From assembly GCF_017876755.1 (NCBI RefSeq), contig NZ_JAGIOO010000001.1, positions 3,705,786-3,769,785 on the forward strand: a DNA stretch of 64,000 bases, given 5' to 3'. Below, one piece after another: positions 1 through 8,730 of this stretch. This DNA comes from Crossiella equi (lineage in GTDB: Bacteria; Actinomycetota; Actinomycetes; Mycobacteriales; Pseudonocardiaceae). Under the pieces are notes generated by a model. That model was not told the DNA's origin and did no database searches. It was given only the letters and a program-made list of their open reading frames with translations. How positions within the stretch are numbered: the stretch's first letter is position 1; each line of letters begins with the position of its first letter. The translations under genes and the position numbers were made by a program.

Positions 1-1576
1 GCGGGTCGTCGGCCAGGTGCGCCACCGCCTCGGCCGCGGTCAGCTGCTCGGCCGCCTGCTCGAACCGGCCCAGGCCCAGGTAGGCCCTGGCCAGCTGGTT
101 GCGCATGCGGACCTCGACCGTGTGGTCGCCCAGCCGCTCCGCCGCGACGATGCCCAGCTGGTGCGTCTCGATCCAGTCCGCGTAGTGCTGGTGGCTGTAG
201 TACAGGGCGAACAGCGCCTCGCACAGCTGCCAGACCAGGTCGTGCCAGCCGTGCCGGGCCGCGGTGCGGCAGGCGCCCAGCAGGCTGGCCCGTTCGCGCT
301 CGGCCCAGGCCATCGCGGTGTCCGGGGTGAACTCCACCGGCCAGGCGGACAGGTCGTGCGTGGCGCAGCGCCAGCGGCCCCGGCCCATGATCTGGTGGTC
401 CGCGGCGGCGGCGCCCAGCAGGTACCAGCGCACCACCGCCTGCCGCACCCGCTCGACCTCGGCGACGGGCTCGGCCTCGGCCAGCCAGCGGCGCGCGTGC
501 AGCAGCACCAGGTCGTGCAGGCGGTAGCGGTCCTCGCCCAGCTCCTCGACCAGGTTCGCCTCGCACAGCGCGGTGAGCAGCTCAGCGGCCACGTCCTCGG
601 TGCTCTCGAAGGCGACCGCGACCGCGGGCAGGTCGAAGTCCAGCCCCGGCAGCAGGGCCAGCCGCCGGTACGCGCGGCGGACCGGCTCCGGCAGGTCGAG
701 GTAGGCGGCGTCGAACACGGGTTCCACCTTGCTGTCATCGGCCATGGACAGGCGGGCGAGCCGGAACCGCTCGTCCTCGAGCTCGGAGACCAGCCGGGCC
801 ACCGGCCAGCGCGGCCGCTGGACCAGCCGGGCCCCGGCGATGCGCAGCGCGAGCGGCAGCCCGGCGCACTGCCGCACCAGCTCGCGCAGGGCGGGCGACT
901 CGGCGCGCGCCCTGGACTCCGGCAGCATGTGCCCAACCAGCGCGGAGGCGTCCTCGCTGCTCAGCGGGGGCAGCTCGAGCAGCACCGCACCGTCCAGCAG
1001 CAGGCCGCTGAGCCGGTTGCGGCTGGTCACGATGACCCCGCTGCCCGGCGAGCCCGGCAACAGCGCGCGCACCTGCGCGGCGTGGTCGACATTGTCGAGC
1101 AGCAGCAGGACCGGCGCGGACGCCGTGCGGGTGCGGAACAGCGCCGCCCGTTCGGCCTGTTCGGCGGGGATGAAGGCGTCGTAGACGCCGAGCGCGCGCA
1201 GGAAGGCGGCCAGCACGTCGCTGACCTCGACCGTGCCGCGCTGCCGGTACCCGGCCAGGTCGGCGTAGAACAGCCCGCCGGGGAACTGCGCGCGGTGGCG
1301 GTGGGCCCAGTGCAGGCCGAGCGCGGTCTTGCCCACCCCGCCCAGGCCGCTGAGCACCACCACGCCCGGTCGGTCCGGGTGCCGGTCCGGGTGCAGCGCG
1401 GCCAGCTGGTCCAGCTGCGCGTGCCGGTTGACGAAGCCCTGCGGGCCGGGCGGCAGCTGTTGCGGGACCGCGGTCTCGGGCAGCGCAGCGGTGATCACGA
1501 CCCCACCCACGGTGTTCGCCTGCACGACGGTGCCCTGCACCAGTCCGGAGACGCGGTTGTCCGCCGACGAGCTCAC
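1..1576 (-). CDS. NB-ARC/TPR STAND-type regulator, 3' end outside window
   Basis: A STAND-class signalling ATPase, probably a regulator; its target is unknown. I translated the minus strand from a GTG at 1576 and the frame stays open to the window edge, so the C-terminus is missing. An N-terminal stretch (DNRVSGLVQGTVVQANTVGG, about residues 6-25) is of a kind often seen before NB-ARC domains in actinomycetes. The NB-ARC domain follows, with Walker A GLGGVGKT (Lys about 83), Walker B-like VLLLLDNVD, and GLPLALRI. TPR-like helices (NQLARAYLGLGRFEQA) begin near the truncated end. There is no N-terminal DNA-binding domain, unlike AfsR/SARP proteins, so it may act through a partner. The family call is firm; the function is not known. 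Confidence 0.8.
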   Translation of the reverse strand, partial: MSSSADNRVSGLVQGTVVQANTVGGVVITAALPETAVPQQLPPGPQGFVNRHAQLDQLAALHPDRHPDRPGVVVLSGLGGVGKTALGLHWAHRHRAQFPGGLFYADLAGYRQRGTVEVSDVLAAFLRALGVYDAFIPAEQAERAALFRTRTASAPVLLLLDNVDHAAQVRALLPGSPGSGVIVTSRNRLSGLLLDGAVLLELPPLSSEDASALVGHMLPESRARAESPALRELVRQCAGLPLALRIAGARLVQRPRWPVARLVSELEDERFRLARLSMADDSKVEPVFDAAYLDLPEPVRRAYRRLALLPGLDFDLPAVAVAFESTEDVAAELLTALCEANLVEELGEDRYRLHDLVLLHARRWLAEAEPVAEVERVRQAVVRWYLLGAAAADHQIMGRGRWRCATHDLSAWPVEFTPDTAMAWAERERASLLGACRTAARHGWHDLVWQLCEALFALYYSHQHYADWIETHQLGIVAAERLGDHTVEVRMRNQLARAYLGLGRFEQAAEQLTAAEAVAHLADDP

Positions 1577-1836
1577 GGGACTGCCCCAGGGCTGCTGGGT
1601 TCGGTGCACAAAGTACGGCAAAACGCCGCCGACGTGCGGCAATCCGCCCACACGGGTGAGGCCCGGGTGGAGCCCCGCATGGCGCGCCCCCTCCCGTCCG
1701 GACCGGCCTGCCCCCGGCCGGTGCCCTCCCATCATTCGGGTCCGGGCAGATCGTTGTTAGCCGTACCGCGCGGCATCACCCGATCGCCCGGCAGCCTGGT
1801 CCGTTTGCCCCCACCGGGCTGACGTACCTTTGGTAA

Positions 1837-2271
1837 GTGAGCACAGCCCGACCGGCCGACAGCCCCACCGAGTGGGTGCGGGCGCACATCGACCGCTACG
1901 TGGCCACCGCGGGCGCGGACGGGCACGACTGGCAGGGCACCACGACCCTGCTGCTCACCACCACCGGCAGGCGCACCGGGGTGCCCCGGCGGACCGCGCT
2001 GATCTACCAGCGGGACGGCGCGGACTACGTGGTGGTGGCCGCCCAGGGCGGGGCGCCCGCGCACCCCGCCTGGTACCTGAACCTGACCGCGCACCCCGAG
2101 GTGGCCGTGCAGGTGGGCGGCGAGAAGTTCACCGCCCGCGCCCGCACCGCCACCGCCGCCGAACGCGCCCGCCTGTGGCCGGTGATGACCGGTGCCTGGC
2201 CGGACTACGCGGAGTACCAGCGGCGGACCAGCCGGGAGATCCCGGTCGTCCTGCTGTCCCCGGCGGCCTAG
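1837..2271 (+). CDS. F420-dependent nitroreductase/oxidoreductase family protein
   Basis: A 144-residue single-domain protein of the deazaflavin (F420)-dependent nitroreductase family (Ddn-like, split beta-barrel). Members bind reduced F420 and reduce varied small molecules; the substrate here cannot be read. Family hallmarks are the core GRRTGVPRRTALIY (about 48-61) and the segment around PAWYLNLTAHPEV (about 81-93), which contribute to the cofactor site in characterised relatives. The length is typical. The GTG start lies 6 nt after TACCTT, a -10-like hexamer, and there is no convincing Shine-Dalgarno, so the mRNA is probably leaderless. It converges with the phosphotransferase at 3064, across the large palindrome. 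Confidence 0.85.
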   Translation: MSTARPADSPTEWVRAHIDRYVATAGADGHDWQGTTTLLLTTTGRRTGVPRRTALIYQRDGADYVVVAAQGGAPAHPAWYLNLTAHPEVAVQVGGEKFTARARTATAAERARLWPVMTGAWPDYAEYQRRTSREIPVVLLSPAA

Positions 2272-2395
2272 AGAGTTTTCACCGTGGGTGTTGAGCCCTC
2301 CGGACGGCGTTACCCCGGGCACGAACGGCTCGGACGGCCCTCCCTAGCCTGACGGTTCGCGCGGCCTGCCCCGGTAGCCCTCAGGGTTCATGCGG

Positions 2396-2518
2396 CCTGA
2401 CCAGAAACCCCACGACTCGTGCGACCAGACCAGGCAACCCCACGACTCGTACGGCCAGACCAGAAAACCCCACGACTCGTACGGCCAGACCAGGAAAACC
2501 ACGACTCGTGCGGCCTCA
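2396..2518. repeat. Left array of 30-bp repeats
   Basis: Four contiguous units of about 30 bp, each carrying CACGACTCGT, of which CACGA-C-TCGTG is an 11-bp palindrome, followed by a conserved RCCAGACCAG. Spacing is 30, 30 and 29 bp. There are no unique spacers, which excludes CRISPR. It is mirrored by the array at 2875-2998. Confidence 0.85.
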
Positions 2519-2524
2519 CTAGGC

Positions 2525-2642
2525 GTGTTGGCCGTGTGGGTACCTCGTGTTGGCACGGAGAGGACGGCCGGTTCCCCCAGGCCGAAGGCCGCAGGGGCGG
2601 CCTCCACGCAGGGCCAACACGAGGTACCCACACGGCCAACAC
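2525..2642. repeat. 118-bp hairpin module, left copy
   Basis: Begins with two GTGTTGGC words 22 bp apart (2525, 2547) and ends with two GCCAACAC words 22 bp apart (2613, 2635), so the ends can pair. GTACCTC and GAGGTAC next to the inner words extend the pairing. The 58-bp interior matches the reverse complement of the interior of module 2751-2868. Confidence 0.85.
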
Positions 2643-2750
2643 GCCCGGCCCGGGGGCGGAACGGCGAAGCCGTAAGCCCGGAGCAACCCATCAACACCCC
2701 GCGGCGTTACCCCGAGCTCACGGCTCCGCCGTCTCGCCCACCAGCCGGGC

Positions 2751-2868
2751 GTGTTGGCCGGTCCGGTACCTCGTGTTGGCCCTCCAGGGAGGGCCGCCCC
2801 TTCAGCCTTCGGCCTCGGGGAAAGGCCGTCCCCTCCGTGCCAACACGAGGTACCGGCCCGGCCAACAC
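2751..2868. repeat. 118-bp hairpin module, right inverted copy
   Basis: Same architecture and length as 2525-2642 in the opposite orientation: GTGTTGGC at 2751 and 2773, GCCAACAC at 2839 and 2861. Equal length and equal loop size point to duplication with inversion, or to gene conversion between the arms. Confidence 0.85.
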
Positions 2869-2874
2869 GCCTAG

Positions 2875-2998
2875 TCAGGCCGCACGAGCAGTGGGGTTGC
2901 CTGGTCAGGCCGCACGAGCAGTGGGGTTGCCTGGTCAGGCCACACGAGTCGTGAGGTTTTCTGGTCAGGCCGCACGAACCGTCCAGTGCACCCGGTAA
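2875..2998. repeat. Right array of 30-bp repeats, inverted
   Basis: Four 30-bp units in the opposite orientation to 2396-2518. The first two are identical (CTGGTCAGGCCGCACGAGCA type) and the last is the most diverged. Unit positions are symmetric with the left array about 2696.5-2697. Confidence 0.85.
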
Positions 2999-3063
2999 GG
3001 CCGTTCGAAAGCCAGCTGTCCGGGAGCGGCCGCTCGACAGGGAACACCCACAACGAAAACCCG

Positions 3064-4110
3064 CTAGCTGCCGGGACCGGTCAGCAGGCGGTGCACCGCC
3101 GCCTGGTGCGTCGGGTCCAGCAGGTCGAACCGGTCCACCAGCCCGGGCCCGCGCCGGTGCTCCAGCAGCACCTGACGGACCAGCGCGACCAGCGGCGGGA
3201 CCGTGGTGGCCAGCAGCACCGGCATGAGGTGCCGCTCCTGCCCGTCGGCGAGCAGGCCGTGCCGGTGCGCCAGGTCCAGGAACAGGGCCAGCGCACGGCG
3301 TCGCGCGGTCTCGCCCACGCGCACCCGGGCCGCGGTGTCGGCCAGCGCGGCCAGGTCCAGCAGGCGGTCGCCCGCGTGCAGCGCGCCGAAGTCCTCCACC
3401 GCCAGCACCTGCGGGTCGCGGCCGCCGGAGAGCTGGAACTGGCCGGTGCGCAGGCTGCCGTGCACCACCGCCGGTTGGTGCGGCGGCAGCGGGGTGGCCA
3501 GCAGCGGTACCGCCGCCAGCGCCCCGCGCAGCATGGCCGCGCAGGCCCGGGACCAGTCGTCGGCGCGGCTGTTCGCCAGGGGCAGCAGGTCGGCCGCCTC
3601 GGCCAGGGCCTGCCGCCAGCACGGCCGGGGGCAGGGCAGCGCGGCCAGGCCGGTGACCAGGTGCGGCGGCAGCCCGTCCAGCGTGGCACGCAGGGCGAGC
3701 CCGGTCCGGATCACCGCCGCGGTCTGCTCCGGGCCCGGGTGGAACGGCACCGCGGCGCGCACCACCGGGGTCAGCTCGCAGGCGAGGTCCTCCCGCCAGG
3801 CGACCGTGCCGCCGTCGGTGGTGGGCACCGGGTCGGGCACGGGCAGGCCCCGGCGCCGGCAGTGCGCGAGCACCTGCTGGCGCAACGGGAACAGGTCCGG
3901 GTGCACGCGCTCCTCCGGGCCGAGCCGGACGCGCAGCACGTGCGGGGCGGCCTTGGCGTGCACGAGCCAGGTGCCCTCGGTCTTGCGGCCCTGCCAGTCG
4001 GCCACGGGATGCAGCGGTGCGCGGGACCACTCGGGGCCCCAGCCGCGGTCGAGCACCGAACGGACCCAGTCCACGTCGATGCGGGTACGGGCAACGGTCT
4101 TCTGGGGCAC
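3064..4110 (-). CDS. Phosphotransferase family protein (APH/choline kinase fold)
   Basis: About 348 residues resembling aminoglycoside phosphotransferase-fold kinases, which phosphorylate small hydroxylated substrates. Visible elements are AVVHGSLRTGQFQL (catalytic-loop position, but HGSLRTGQ where active kinases usually have HGDLxxxN) and VLAVEDFGALHAGDRLLDLA (usual IDW/FExAxxGDPxxDLA). Both key acidic/amide positions look altered, so activity is uncertain. I chose GTG 4110 because GGAGG sits 5 nt upstream; ATG 4125 is an in-frame alternative with a worse ribosome site. It is divergent from the EccC-like gene. Nothing shows whether it gives antibiotic resistance. Confidence 0.7.
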   Translation of the reverse strand: MPQKTVARTRIDVDWVRSVLDRGWGPEWSRAPLHPVADWQGRKTEGTWLVHAKAAPHVLRVRLGPEERVHPDLFPLRQQVLAHCRRRGLPVPDPVPTTDGGTVAWREDLACELTPVVRAAVPFHPGPEQTAAVIRTGLALRATLDGLPPHLVTGLAALPCPRPCWRQALAEAADLLPLANSRADDWSRACAAMLRGALAAVPLLATPLPPHQPAVVHGSLRTGQFQLSGGRDPQVLAVEDFGALHAGDRLLDLAALADTAARVRVGETARRRALALFLDLAHRHGLLADGQERHLMPVLLATTVPPLVALVRQVLLEHRRGPGLVDRFDLLDPTHQAAVHRLLTGPGS

Positions 4111-4325
4111 ACTCGCCTCCGCCATGTGCGCTTGCGTGGAACGCGGCCCCCGAATGGCGGATACGGGGGATGCCGCACCAGTCTGACGGCCGGGACCGCG
4201 GTTGGCCATACGCGGGAAGACCGATGTCTTCTCCGCCGAACGGGCGTCGCCGACCGGCCCGGTGCGCCAGTATGGGCAGCAGCGGTGAGAGCGCTCCATT
4301 GTGGACTGGCTTGAGGGGGAACGAG

Positions 4326-6479
4326 TTGGACGAGGCGAACGCGGCAGCGGTGGCGCTGACCGGGCACGGGCTGGTCACCGGCCTCAGTGAACTGTCCAGA
4401 GCGGACGCGACACGGGCGCTGCTGCGCGACCTGGTCACCGGGTGCCCGCCGGAGCGGCTGAACCTGCTGCTGGTCGACCCGGCGGACGGCCCGCTCTTCG
4501 ACGGGTGCGAGGAGCTGCCCCAGCTGGCGCACCTGCTGCGCGGCGAGGCGGCCTTCGACCACACCTCCACCGCGCTGCACAACGAGAGCCAGCGCCGCAC
4601 CGCCCTGCTGCGGTCCGGCGGCTTCCGCACCCGGGCCGACTACCTGGCCGCGACCGGCGAGGACCCGGACGCCGAGCCGATGGCCGAGCTGGTGGTGGTG
4701 CTGAACAAGCTGAGCCGCCTGCACCGCGTGACGCCGTGGACCACCGACACCGTCCGGGACAACCTGGCGGGCTGGCGCGAGCGCGGCATCCGCCTGCTGG
4801 TGCTGGAGGACCGCGCGGCCGACCTGCCCGAGGGCCTGGCCGAGCACTTCGGCTTCGAGCTGGCCACCGGGGAGAGCGGGCACGAGCTGCGGGTCTCCGG
4901 CGCGGAACCCGTTGCGGTACCGGCGGTCGCGGTGCCGGAGCTGCCGAAGCCCGAGCCGGGCGCGGTACCGCGGTCGCTGCTGCTGCGGCCGTGGACCGAG
5001 CGGCCGCCGCTGGACGCGCTGCTCAACCTCACCGAGGACGAGGCGCGCGGCCTGCACGACCCGGCCGCGCACTGGATCAACCCGGTCATCGGCGTGGTGG
5101 AGCGACCCTTCGGCAACACCCGCACCCCGCACCACCTGTCGCTGGAGACCGGCGACGGGCACGCGCTGTTCGTGGGCGAGGCCTCCGCCGGGCTGGGCGA
5201 GCTGTTGCGCACCACCGCGTTGAGCCTGGCACTGGGCAGCACGCCCGAGGAGCTGGAGCTGCACGTGCTGGACTTCGTCGGTGACGGCCTCGCCGACCTG
5301 GCCGCGCTGCCGCACACGGTGTTCTCCGCGACGCCGGAGCAGGCCGGGCTGTTCTGGTACGCCGCGAGCGAGCTGGCCGGGCTGGTCCAGCGCCGGCAGC
5401 AGCAGGTGGTGCCGTTCGGCACCCGCGACGCGGCGGTGGTCATCGTGCACGGCTGGTACGGCCTGCGCGCCCACCCCGACCTGCTGAACACGGTCATCGA
5501 CCTGGTGCACCGGGGCCACACCGCGGGTGTGCACGTGGTGCTGGGCATCCACCGCTGGAGCGAGCTGGACCCGTCGCTGGCCGACGCGTTCGGCACCCGC
5601 CTGGAGCTGCGGCTGTCCGCACCGCACTTCTCCGCCATCGACCCGCAGCGCGCGGCGAAGCTGCCCGTGGGCAAGGGGCACGGCCTCACCTGGCAGAACG
5701 ACTCCTTCCTGGCCGCCAGCCCGGACTGCCAGGACCACCGCGACCCGGTGGCGGCGATCGCCGAGGCCTGGCGGGGGCCGAGGCAGCGCGTGCTGCGGCT
5801 GCTGCCGGAGCGGCTGGCGGTGGCCGAGGTGCCCGCCGGGGAGAAGCTGCCGCTGGGCATCGTGGAGCCGGACTGGCGGGGCTTCGGCCTCGGCGAGTCC
5901 CAGCACCTGCTGTGCCTGGGCGAGGAGGGGGCGGGCAAGACGAACCTGGTGAACGCGGTGGTCGACGGCATCAAGGCCGCCTACACCCCCGAGCAGGCGT
6001 TGATCGTCATCGTCGACCCGCGCCGCACCATGCTCGGCCGCCACGACGGCAAGCACCTGTTGGAGTACGTGGTCAGCCAGCAGCGCACCAAGGCCATGGT
6101 CGCCGAGGTGCGCGAGTCGCTGCTGAAGCGGCGCGGCGCGGCCGAGTGGCGCGGCCCGGAGCTGTTCCTGGTGCTGGACGACTTCGAGCGCTCCGCCCTG
6201 GACGGCTACGACGCGATCCTGGACCTGCTGCCGCACGCCCGGCAGATCGGCCTGCACGTGGTGATGGCGGGCATGTACCACGGCGGGGACCGGGTGGAGC
6301 TGGCCAAGCGGCTGCCGCTGGCGGACACGCTGGCGCTGCTGCTCAGCGGCGACCCGGAACAAACCGAGCCGGTCACCGGCCTGCGCCCGTACCGCGTGCC
6401 GCCCGGCCGGGCGCTGATGTCCCGGCACGGGCAGACCTGGCTGGTGCAGACCGGCCTCGCACCGGGGGATCCGGCATGA
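4326..6479 (+). CDS. EccC-like FtsK/SpoIIIE-family ATPase, soluble and N-truncated
   Basis: A 717-residue protein resembling the tandem ATPase part of EccC, the motor of actinobacterial type VII secretion. It has three successive FtsK/SpoIIIE-like domains. The first (about 1-190) starts at PPERLNLLLVDPADG and has no Walker A. The second (about 225-450) includes STPEELELHVLDFVGDG and also lacks a normal P-loop. The third has CLGEEGAGKTN with Lys about 538, and Walker B-like LFLVLDDFE. The N-terminal membrane helices of full EccC are absent. I chose TTG 4326 because GAGGGGG lies 6 nt upstream; the frame is open further upstream but without a good start. It sits 7 nt before the FUSC gene, so the two are probably co-transcribed. 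No EccB, EccD, EccE, MycP or ESX substrate is nearby. Confidence 0.75.
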   Translation: MDEANAAAVALTGHGLVTGLSELSRADATRALLRDLVTGCPPERLNLLLVDPADGPLFDGCEELPQLAHLLRGEAAFDHTSTALHNESQRRTALLRSGGFRTRADYLAATGEDPDAEPMAELVVVLNKLSRLHRVTPWTTDTVRDNLAGWRERGIRLLVLEDRAADLPEGLAEHFGFELATGESGHELRVSGAEPVAVPAVAVPELPKPEPGAVPRSLLLRPWTERPPLDALLNLTEDEARGLHDPAAHWINPVIGVVERPFGNTRTPHHLSLETGDGHALFVGEASAGLGELLRTTALSLALGSTPEELELHVLDFVGDGLADLAALPHTVFSATPEQAGLFWYAASELAGLVQRRQQQVVPFGTRDAAVVIVHGWYGLRAHPDLLNTVIDLVHRGHTAGVHVVLGIHRWSELDPSLADAFGTRLELRLSAPHFSAIDPQRAAKLPVGKGHGLTWQNDSFLAASPDCQDHRDPVAAIAEAWRGPRQRVLRLLPERLAVAEVPAGEKLPLGIVEPDWRGFGLGESQHLLCLGEEGAGKTNLVNAVVDGIKAAYTPEQALIVIVDPRRTMLGRHDGKHLLEYVVSQQRTKAMVAEVRESLLKRRGAAEWRGPELFLVLDDFERSALDGYDAILDLLPHARQIGLHVVMAGMYHGGDRVELAKRLPLADTLALLLSGDPEQTEPVTGLRPYRVPPGRALMSRHGQTWLVQTGLAPGDPA

Positions 6480-6486
6480 TCCGCTG

Positions 6487-8340
6487 GTGACCTCCCGCAC
6501 GCCCGCCCCCGCCCGCAAGGGGCCGTCCCCGTTCGTCTTCCCGGTGATCATGATCGTGGTCATCGGCGGTGTGGCCGGGCTCGGAGTGCTCGCCGGGCTC
6601 GGCAACGCCGCGATCCTGGGCGCCCTCAGCGCCATGTTCTGCCTGATCGCGGCGCTCGGGGGCGCGCTGTGGCCGGACCTGAAGCTGCTCGCGGTGTTCG
6701 CGCCGGCCGTGGTGGCCGTGGTGGCCGGGCCCCGACTGCTGGCCGAGGTGTCGGTACCGGCCGCGGTCGCGGTGGTCGTCGTGGTGGTGTTCGGGGTGTC
6801 GCTGCTGCCCGCGTTCGGGCCGCGGTACGTCACGGTGGCGCTCGGGCTCGGCATGGGCGCGCTGTTCGGCTACACCTTCCAGTTCACCGGTACCGCCGAG
6901 GTCTGGCAGGTGGTGGCCGCGCCCGCGCTGGGCGTGGCCGTGGTCATCGTGCTGCGCCTGCTGCTGGGCCTGAAGGATCCGGACAAGCCGACCCGCACGG
7001 CGGTGGCCGCGGTGCTCACCGACCGGAACCACGCGGTGCCGGACACCGCGGTCCGGGCCTGGCGCGGAGACCGGCAGCGGCGCTGGCTGGGCCAGGTGCT
7101 GGACGGCGCCTTCCGCTACCGCACCACGTCCTCCCTGCTGGCCGACCGGGCGGACGCGGTGGAGGAGCCCCTGGCCACCCGGCTGCGCGAGCTGGTCGAG
7201 GCGGCCAAGGCCGAGGCCACCGCGCTGGCGGGCGTGGTCGTGGACGGCGGGCAGGCCCCGGCTCGCAACCGCCCGGTCACCCCGGAGGATCTGCCGGGCA
7301 AGACCCGCCCGCTGATCGAGGTGCTGTGGGGCGGCCTGGACCGCGTGCGCGAGGCCCTGCCCGACCGCGACCGCACCCCGGTGCGGTCCTGGATCGGCGC
7401 GGAGTACCCGGGTGCCCGCCTGCGGGAGTCCCTGACCTGGCAGTCCGCCCAGTTCCGGCACGCCCTCCGGTGCGCCATCGGGGTCCTGGTGGCCCTGCTG
7501 GTCGCCCACGAACGGCCGGGCGACCCGCTGATGCCGTCGTTCCTGATGGCCACCTTCATGATCATGCAGCCGGACTGGCGGACCAGCGCCACCCGCGCGT
7601 GGCAGCGCTCGGCGGGCACCGTGCTGGGCGCGGTGGCGCTGGTGGTCGTGCTGTGGCTGCTGCCGCAGGGCGCCCTGCTGCCCATCGGGGTGGTGGCCAT
7701 GCTGGTCGGCTTCAGCTTCCAACAGACCTACCCGATCGTGTTCAACGGCTGCATGGCGCTGATGCTCGTCGGCATGAACGTGGGCACCCGCCACCTCGAC
7801 CCGACGGCCGTGCTGGTGGAGTACCTGCTGCTGATCCTGCTGGCGGTCGCGATCGGCCTGCTGTTCGGCTTCGCGGTGGTCCCGGGCGTCCGCACCCCGG
7901 GCCCCCTGGAACGCGTGCGCCGGGCCACCGAGGGCCTGCGCACGGCCCTGGCAGGCCTGTCCCGGCACCTGGCCGAGGGCGGCCTGCCGGACATGCGGGC
8001 GGCGGTGCGCAACCAGCGCCGCGCCGCGGCCCAGCTGCACACCCTGCTGGGCGCCCAGCTCAAGGGCCGGGACGACACGGAGGCCAACCGGGCGGCCCTG
8101 GCCCAGGCCGACGACGCCCTGCGCGGCCTGCGCAGCGGGGTGATCGGCCTGGTGGCCCACGGCGACGACCTGAGCACCGCCCGCGAGGCCCTGGACTGGC
8201 TGCTGGGCGCGCTGAGCGCACCGGACAAGCTCGCCGAACCGCCCGCGGGCCGGGACGAGGAGCAGCGCCTGCTGCTGGACAGCCTGGCCTCGGACGTGCT
8301 GGGCCTGCGGGAGGCGACGGCGAGCCTGGGCAAGGCCTGA
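6487..8340 (+). CDS. FUSC-family integral membrane protein
   Basis: 617 residues with two hydrophobic blocks of several helices (about 18-165 and 320-465), separated by a soluble loop and followed by a charged C-terminal domain of about 150 residues. This matches the fusaric-acid-resistance (FUSC/aromatic acid exporter) architecture. The second block carries FRHALRCAIGVLVALLVA and a region around FLMATFMIMQPDWRTSATRAW, typical of FUSC modules. Family members export organic acids or are uncharacterised; the substrate is unknown. The GTG start follows the ATPase stop by 7 nt, so the upstream ATPase-like protein is a likely partner. It converges with the RNHCP gene. Confidence 0.75.
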   Translation: MTSRTPAPARKGPSPFVFPVIMIVVIGGVAGLGVLAGLGNAAILGALSAMFCLIAALGGALWPDLKLLAVFAPAVVAVVAGPRLLAEVSVPAAVAVVVVVVFGVSLLPAFGPRYVTVALGLGMGALFGYTFQFTGTAEVWQVVAAPALGVAVVIVLRLLLGLKDPDKPTRTAVAAVLTDRNHAVPDTAVRAWRGDRQRRWLGQVLDGAFRYRTTSSLLADRADAVEEPLATRLRELVEAAKAEATALAGVVVDGGQAPARNRPVTPEDLPGKTRPLIEVLWGGLDRVREALPDRDRTPVRSWIGAEYPGARLRESLTWQSAQFRHALRCAIGVLVALLVAHERPGDPLMPSFLMATFMIMQPDWRTSATRAWQRSAGTVLGAVALVVVLWLLPQGALLPIGVVAMLVGFSFQQTYPIVFNGCMALMLVGMNVGTRHLDPTAVLVEYLLLILLAVAIGLLFGFAVVPGVRTPGPLERVRRATEGLRTALAGLSRHLAEGGLPDMRAAVRNQRRAAAQLHTLLGAQLKGRDDTEANRAALAQADDALRGLRSGVIGLVAHGDDLSTAREALDWLLGALSAPDKLAEPPAGRDEEQRLLLDSLASDVLGLREATASLGKA

Positions 8341-8385
8341 GCCCGGGGGCGGGGTCCGCCAGCACCCCCGCCACACCCCGCCTGA

Positions 8386-8730
8386 TCAGCCCGGGATGGG
8401 CCGCCCGAAGTACGTGAGGATGGTCTCCCTGCTGTCCCGCGCCGAGGTCTTGTTCCGCCGCTGGTGCCCGCACCGCACGCACCGCTGCACCACGAAGTAG
8501 GCGTCCTTCTGGATCCCCGCGGCCACCGGCGCCATCAGCGCGCCGCAGGTCGCGGCCCGGTCGCCCGGGTTGACGTCCACGTGGCGCGAGTACAGGCAGT
8601 GCGGGCAGTGGTTGGTGTAGCCGTTGCCGCGGACGGTCTTGGCGCAGTGACCACAGGTGAAGTCCTCGACGCGGCGGGTGAACTTCCGGGCACCCTGGCC
8701 GGATTCGGACGCGTCGTTCAAATTAGGCAT
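8386..8730 (-). CDS. RNHCP domain protein
   Basis: A 114-residue protein with the RNHCP signature: NGYTNHCPHCLYSRHVDVNP with two flanking CxxC pairs (CGHC near residue 26, CVRCGHQ near 88), so probably a small zinc-binding protein. RNHCP proteins are widespread in bacteria and have no established function. The ATG start (8730) lies inside the iron-box-like sequence 8723-8741 and only 15 bp from the divergent permease start, so an iron regulator bound there would probably block this gene as well. No Shine-Dalgarno is visible, consistent with a very short leader. Confidence 0.85.
   Translation of the reverse strand: MPNLNDASESGQGARKFTRRVEDFTCGHCAKTVRGNGYTNHCPHCLYSRHVDVNPGDRAATCGALMAPVAAGIQKDAYFVVQRCVRCGHQRRNKTSARDSRETILTYFGRPIPG

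Larger units (their letters stand above)
2346..3008. repeat. Giant imperfect palindrome built of nested repeats
   Basis: The whole interval between two convergent genes reads as one imperfect inverted repeat centred at about 2696.5. The outer parts of both arms are arrays of 30-bp units (left copies of CACGACTCGT start at 2411, 2441, 2471, 2500; right mirror copies at 2884, 2914, 2944, 2974). Inside these lie two 118-bp hairpin modules, 2525-2642 and 2751-2868, that are reverse-complement copies of each other. Each module starts and ends with a pair of GCCAACAC/GTGTTGGC words exactly 22 bp apart and has a loop of about 58 bp. The central spacer (2643-2750) is also self-complementary. Open frames here are repeat artefacts. 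No transposase or integrase is nearby. Confidence 0.85.

Noticed and set aside
2396-2998. A CRISPR array, suggested by regularly spaced repeats
   Set aside because: The 30-bp units are contiguous with no unique spacers, they are mirrored on the other side, and no cas gene is present.
2390-2998. Several open frames of 60-200 residues across the repeats
   Set aside because: They translate the repeats in every frame, with peptides such as RPDQ and VRPHES, and have no independent coding signal.
4326-8340. A type VII secretion locus
   Set aside because: Only one EccC-like protein is present; EccB, EccD, EccE, MycP and WXG100 genes are absent.
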